Part shown: piece by piece, positions 62,993 through 64,000 of the stretch
Position numbering within the stretch: position 1 is the stretch's first letter
Layout of the letters: each line of letters starts with the position of its first letter
NCBI RefSeq assembly: GCF_026248685.1
Contig: NZ_CP111036.1
Location: forward strand, 930,001-994,000
Reading direction: 5' to 3'
From: Haladaptatus caseinilyticus
Lineage (GTDB): Archaea; Halobacteriota; Halobacteria; Halobacteriales; Haladaptataceae
Length of the DNA: 64,000 nt
Made by a program: the position numbers and the translations under genes
The notes under the pieces: model-generated
The model's database searches: none
What the model was told of the DNA's origin: nothing
The model's input: the letters and a program-made list of their open reading frames with translations, nothing else

Positions 62993-64000
62993 TCAGAAGT
63001 TCCCGGTGATTACGTCCGAGAGCCTCTGCCTATCGAACAGTCGTTCTCCCTTGGGGATTTCCGGGTACGGTTTGCCGGTGACGTACCCCGGCCACTCGCC
63101 GAACTGCTCGGGATACAACTGCTTGGCCGTCATCTCCAACTGGAATAAGTTCATGATGGGACCCTGATACCGCATCCCAGCAGCGTAGAAGCGGTCGTTT
63201 CGAATCGCGGAGAGTTTCTGTCCAGCGGCATGGTTCTCGATCTGTGTCTGGATCTCATCGAGGTAGTATCCCGGGGAGATACCCCACAGATGAAGGATAA
63301 CGTCCGGGTCGGCTTCCAACATCGTTTCGAAATCGACCGTCCCCCACAAACTGCCCCACTCTTGCTCCGCGAACGCATCCGTCGCGCCCAACGGCCGGGT
63401 ATCCGCCAGCCAGTAGCCGGGTTCGTTGAGGTGGTAGGTGTAGAACTTCCCATCGCTGTAAGTGACGCGTACGGCCGTCGGCCGTTCGCTTTTCGGTGGC
63501 AGTTTGTTCTCTATCGTCGCGAGCACGTCGTCGTGAACCTTTTTTAGTTCCCGATACCGTTCCTGCTCTCGAAACACGTCTGCGACTTTCCCGAACATCT
63601 CCCAGAGTTCGTAGTACTGATATCCGTCGCGGTATCCTTCCGGCGGTCTGTCGTGAGTACCGCTGTAGAAATTCCCGAACATCGGACCGATGTTGTTCCG
63701 AATATCCTCGATGTCGGACTGCGACCAGTTGTTTTGAGTGCTAACGTAAGCCGGGTCAACGAGATGGACGTCGCTGTCGAGTTGATAGAGCAGCTCCTTA
63801 CTCAACCCGTTTTTGAGTGGGTCTGAAAGTCCGTTCCAATCGAAAGAGACGCCATCCAGTCGGTCGTAGTAGGTGTTCATCGTCTTGCCGGACATTTCGG
63901 GGACGTAAATCGAATTTATCGCGTCCCCATGTCCGAGCGCGACCGCCATATCGGCGTACTGTGGAAATATCGAGAAAACGTTTTCGGGGACGCCATCGAA
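62993..64000 (-). CDS. ABC transporter substrate-binding protein, 5' end outside window
   Basis: Periplasmic-binding-type (TroA-like, helical-backbone) lipoprotein or secreted protein, 335 residues visible. The N-terminus is cut off by the right edge, so the signal is not seen. VFSIFPQYADMAVALGHGDA and LEADPDVILHLWGISPGYYL are the two-lobe motifs of iron-siderophore or cobalamin binders. Probably captures an iron complex for an ABC importer whose genes lie beyond the window. Confidence 0.85.
   Translation of the reverse strand, partial: FDGVPENVFSIFPQYADMAVALGHGDAINSIYVPEMSGKTMNTYYDRLDGVSFDWNGLSDPLKNGLSKELLYQLDSDVHLVDPAYVSTQNNWSQSDIEDIRNNIGPMFGNFYSGTHDRPPEGYRDGYQYYELWEMFGKVADVFREQERYRELKKVHDDVLATIENKLPPKSERPTAVRVTYSDGKFYTYHLNEPGYWLADTRPLGATDAFAEQEWGSLWGTVDFETMLEADPDVILHLWGISPGYYLDEIQTQIENHAAGQKLSAIRNDRFYAAGMRYQGPIMNLFQLEMTAKQLYPEQFGEWPGYVTGKPYPEIPKGERLFDRQRLSDVITGNF

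Overview
The window is chromosomal DNA from a haloarchaeon (class Halobacteria). The evidence is the GC-rich, highly acidic proteins, the archaeal information-processing genes (TBP, RadA, aIF6, eL39/eL31, NMD3, SRP54/FtsY, prefoldin alpha), TATA boxes placed 25-35 bases before start codons as in leaderless transcripts, Tat-type lipoprotein signals, and many small haloarchaea-only families. Genus cannot be fixed from sequence alone; Haladaptatus or a relative is a guess. It is mostly ordinary core genome: no IS element, integrase, CRISPR array or prophage was seen.

Layout. 1-8.8 kb: serine synthesis (serA cut by the left edge, serB), an SPFH protein, Hsp20, an HtrA-like protease, the metX-metY pair and small membrane proteins. 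8.8-16.2 kb: class V aminotransferase, AIM24-like protein, tRNA-Arg(TCT), the UPF0200-UPF0201 pair, two abutting half-size MgtE-type transporter genes, SRP54, a frameshifted zinc-ribbon membrane protein and a J-domain/ferredoxin fusion. 16.2-21.3 kb: RNA and protein biogenesis (thpR, eL39, eL31, aIF6, prefoldin alpha, FtsY, tRNA G10 methyltransferase). 21.3-25.6 kb: thyA-folA, small membrane proteins, TBP, TPR protein and DUF424. 25.6-32 kb: SufS, DsbA-like protein, HTH regulator, MFS exporter, SufU, GNAT, RadA. 32-37.5 kb: an envelope-stress group (PspAB, secreted DsrE-like lipoprotein, HtpX), epimerase, NMD3 and a Trm5/Taw2-type enzyme.

37.5-64 kb is more accessory. It holds a secreted peptidoglycan amidase, an XPD/DinG-like helicase, a CPA2 antiporter with Usp domains, a site-2-protease homologue with a damaged zinc motif, a large secreted nuclease (DUF4350 - SNase - DUF4350 - lamin tail), three haloarchaeal DUF proteins, PHP and ferredoxin genes, a tandem cupin/zinc-ribbon duplication, an aldo/keto reductase, a DUF4352 lipoprotein, MOSC, acyl-CoA dehydrogenase, glutamine amidotransferase, an adenylate-forming enzyme and an alpha/beta hydrolase that both lack key catalytic residues, two gene remnants, and a substrate-binding protein cut by the right edge.

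The most notable points are the two secreted degradative enzymes (amidase; modular nuclease with palindromes in its promoter), three neighbouring or nearby pseudoenzyme candidates, the poly-C frameshift in the zinc-ribbon membrane protein, and several structured intergenic stretches that the genes do not explain.
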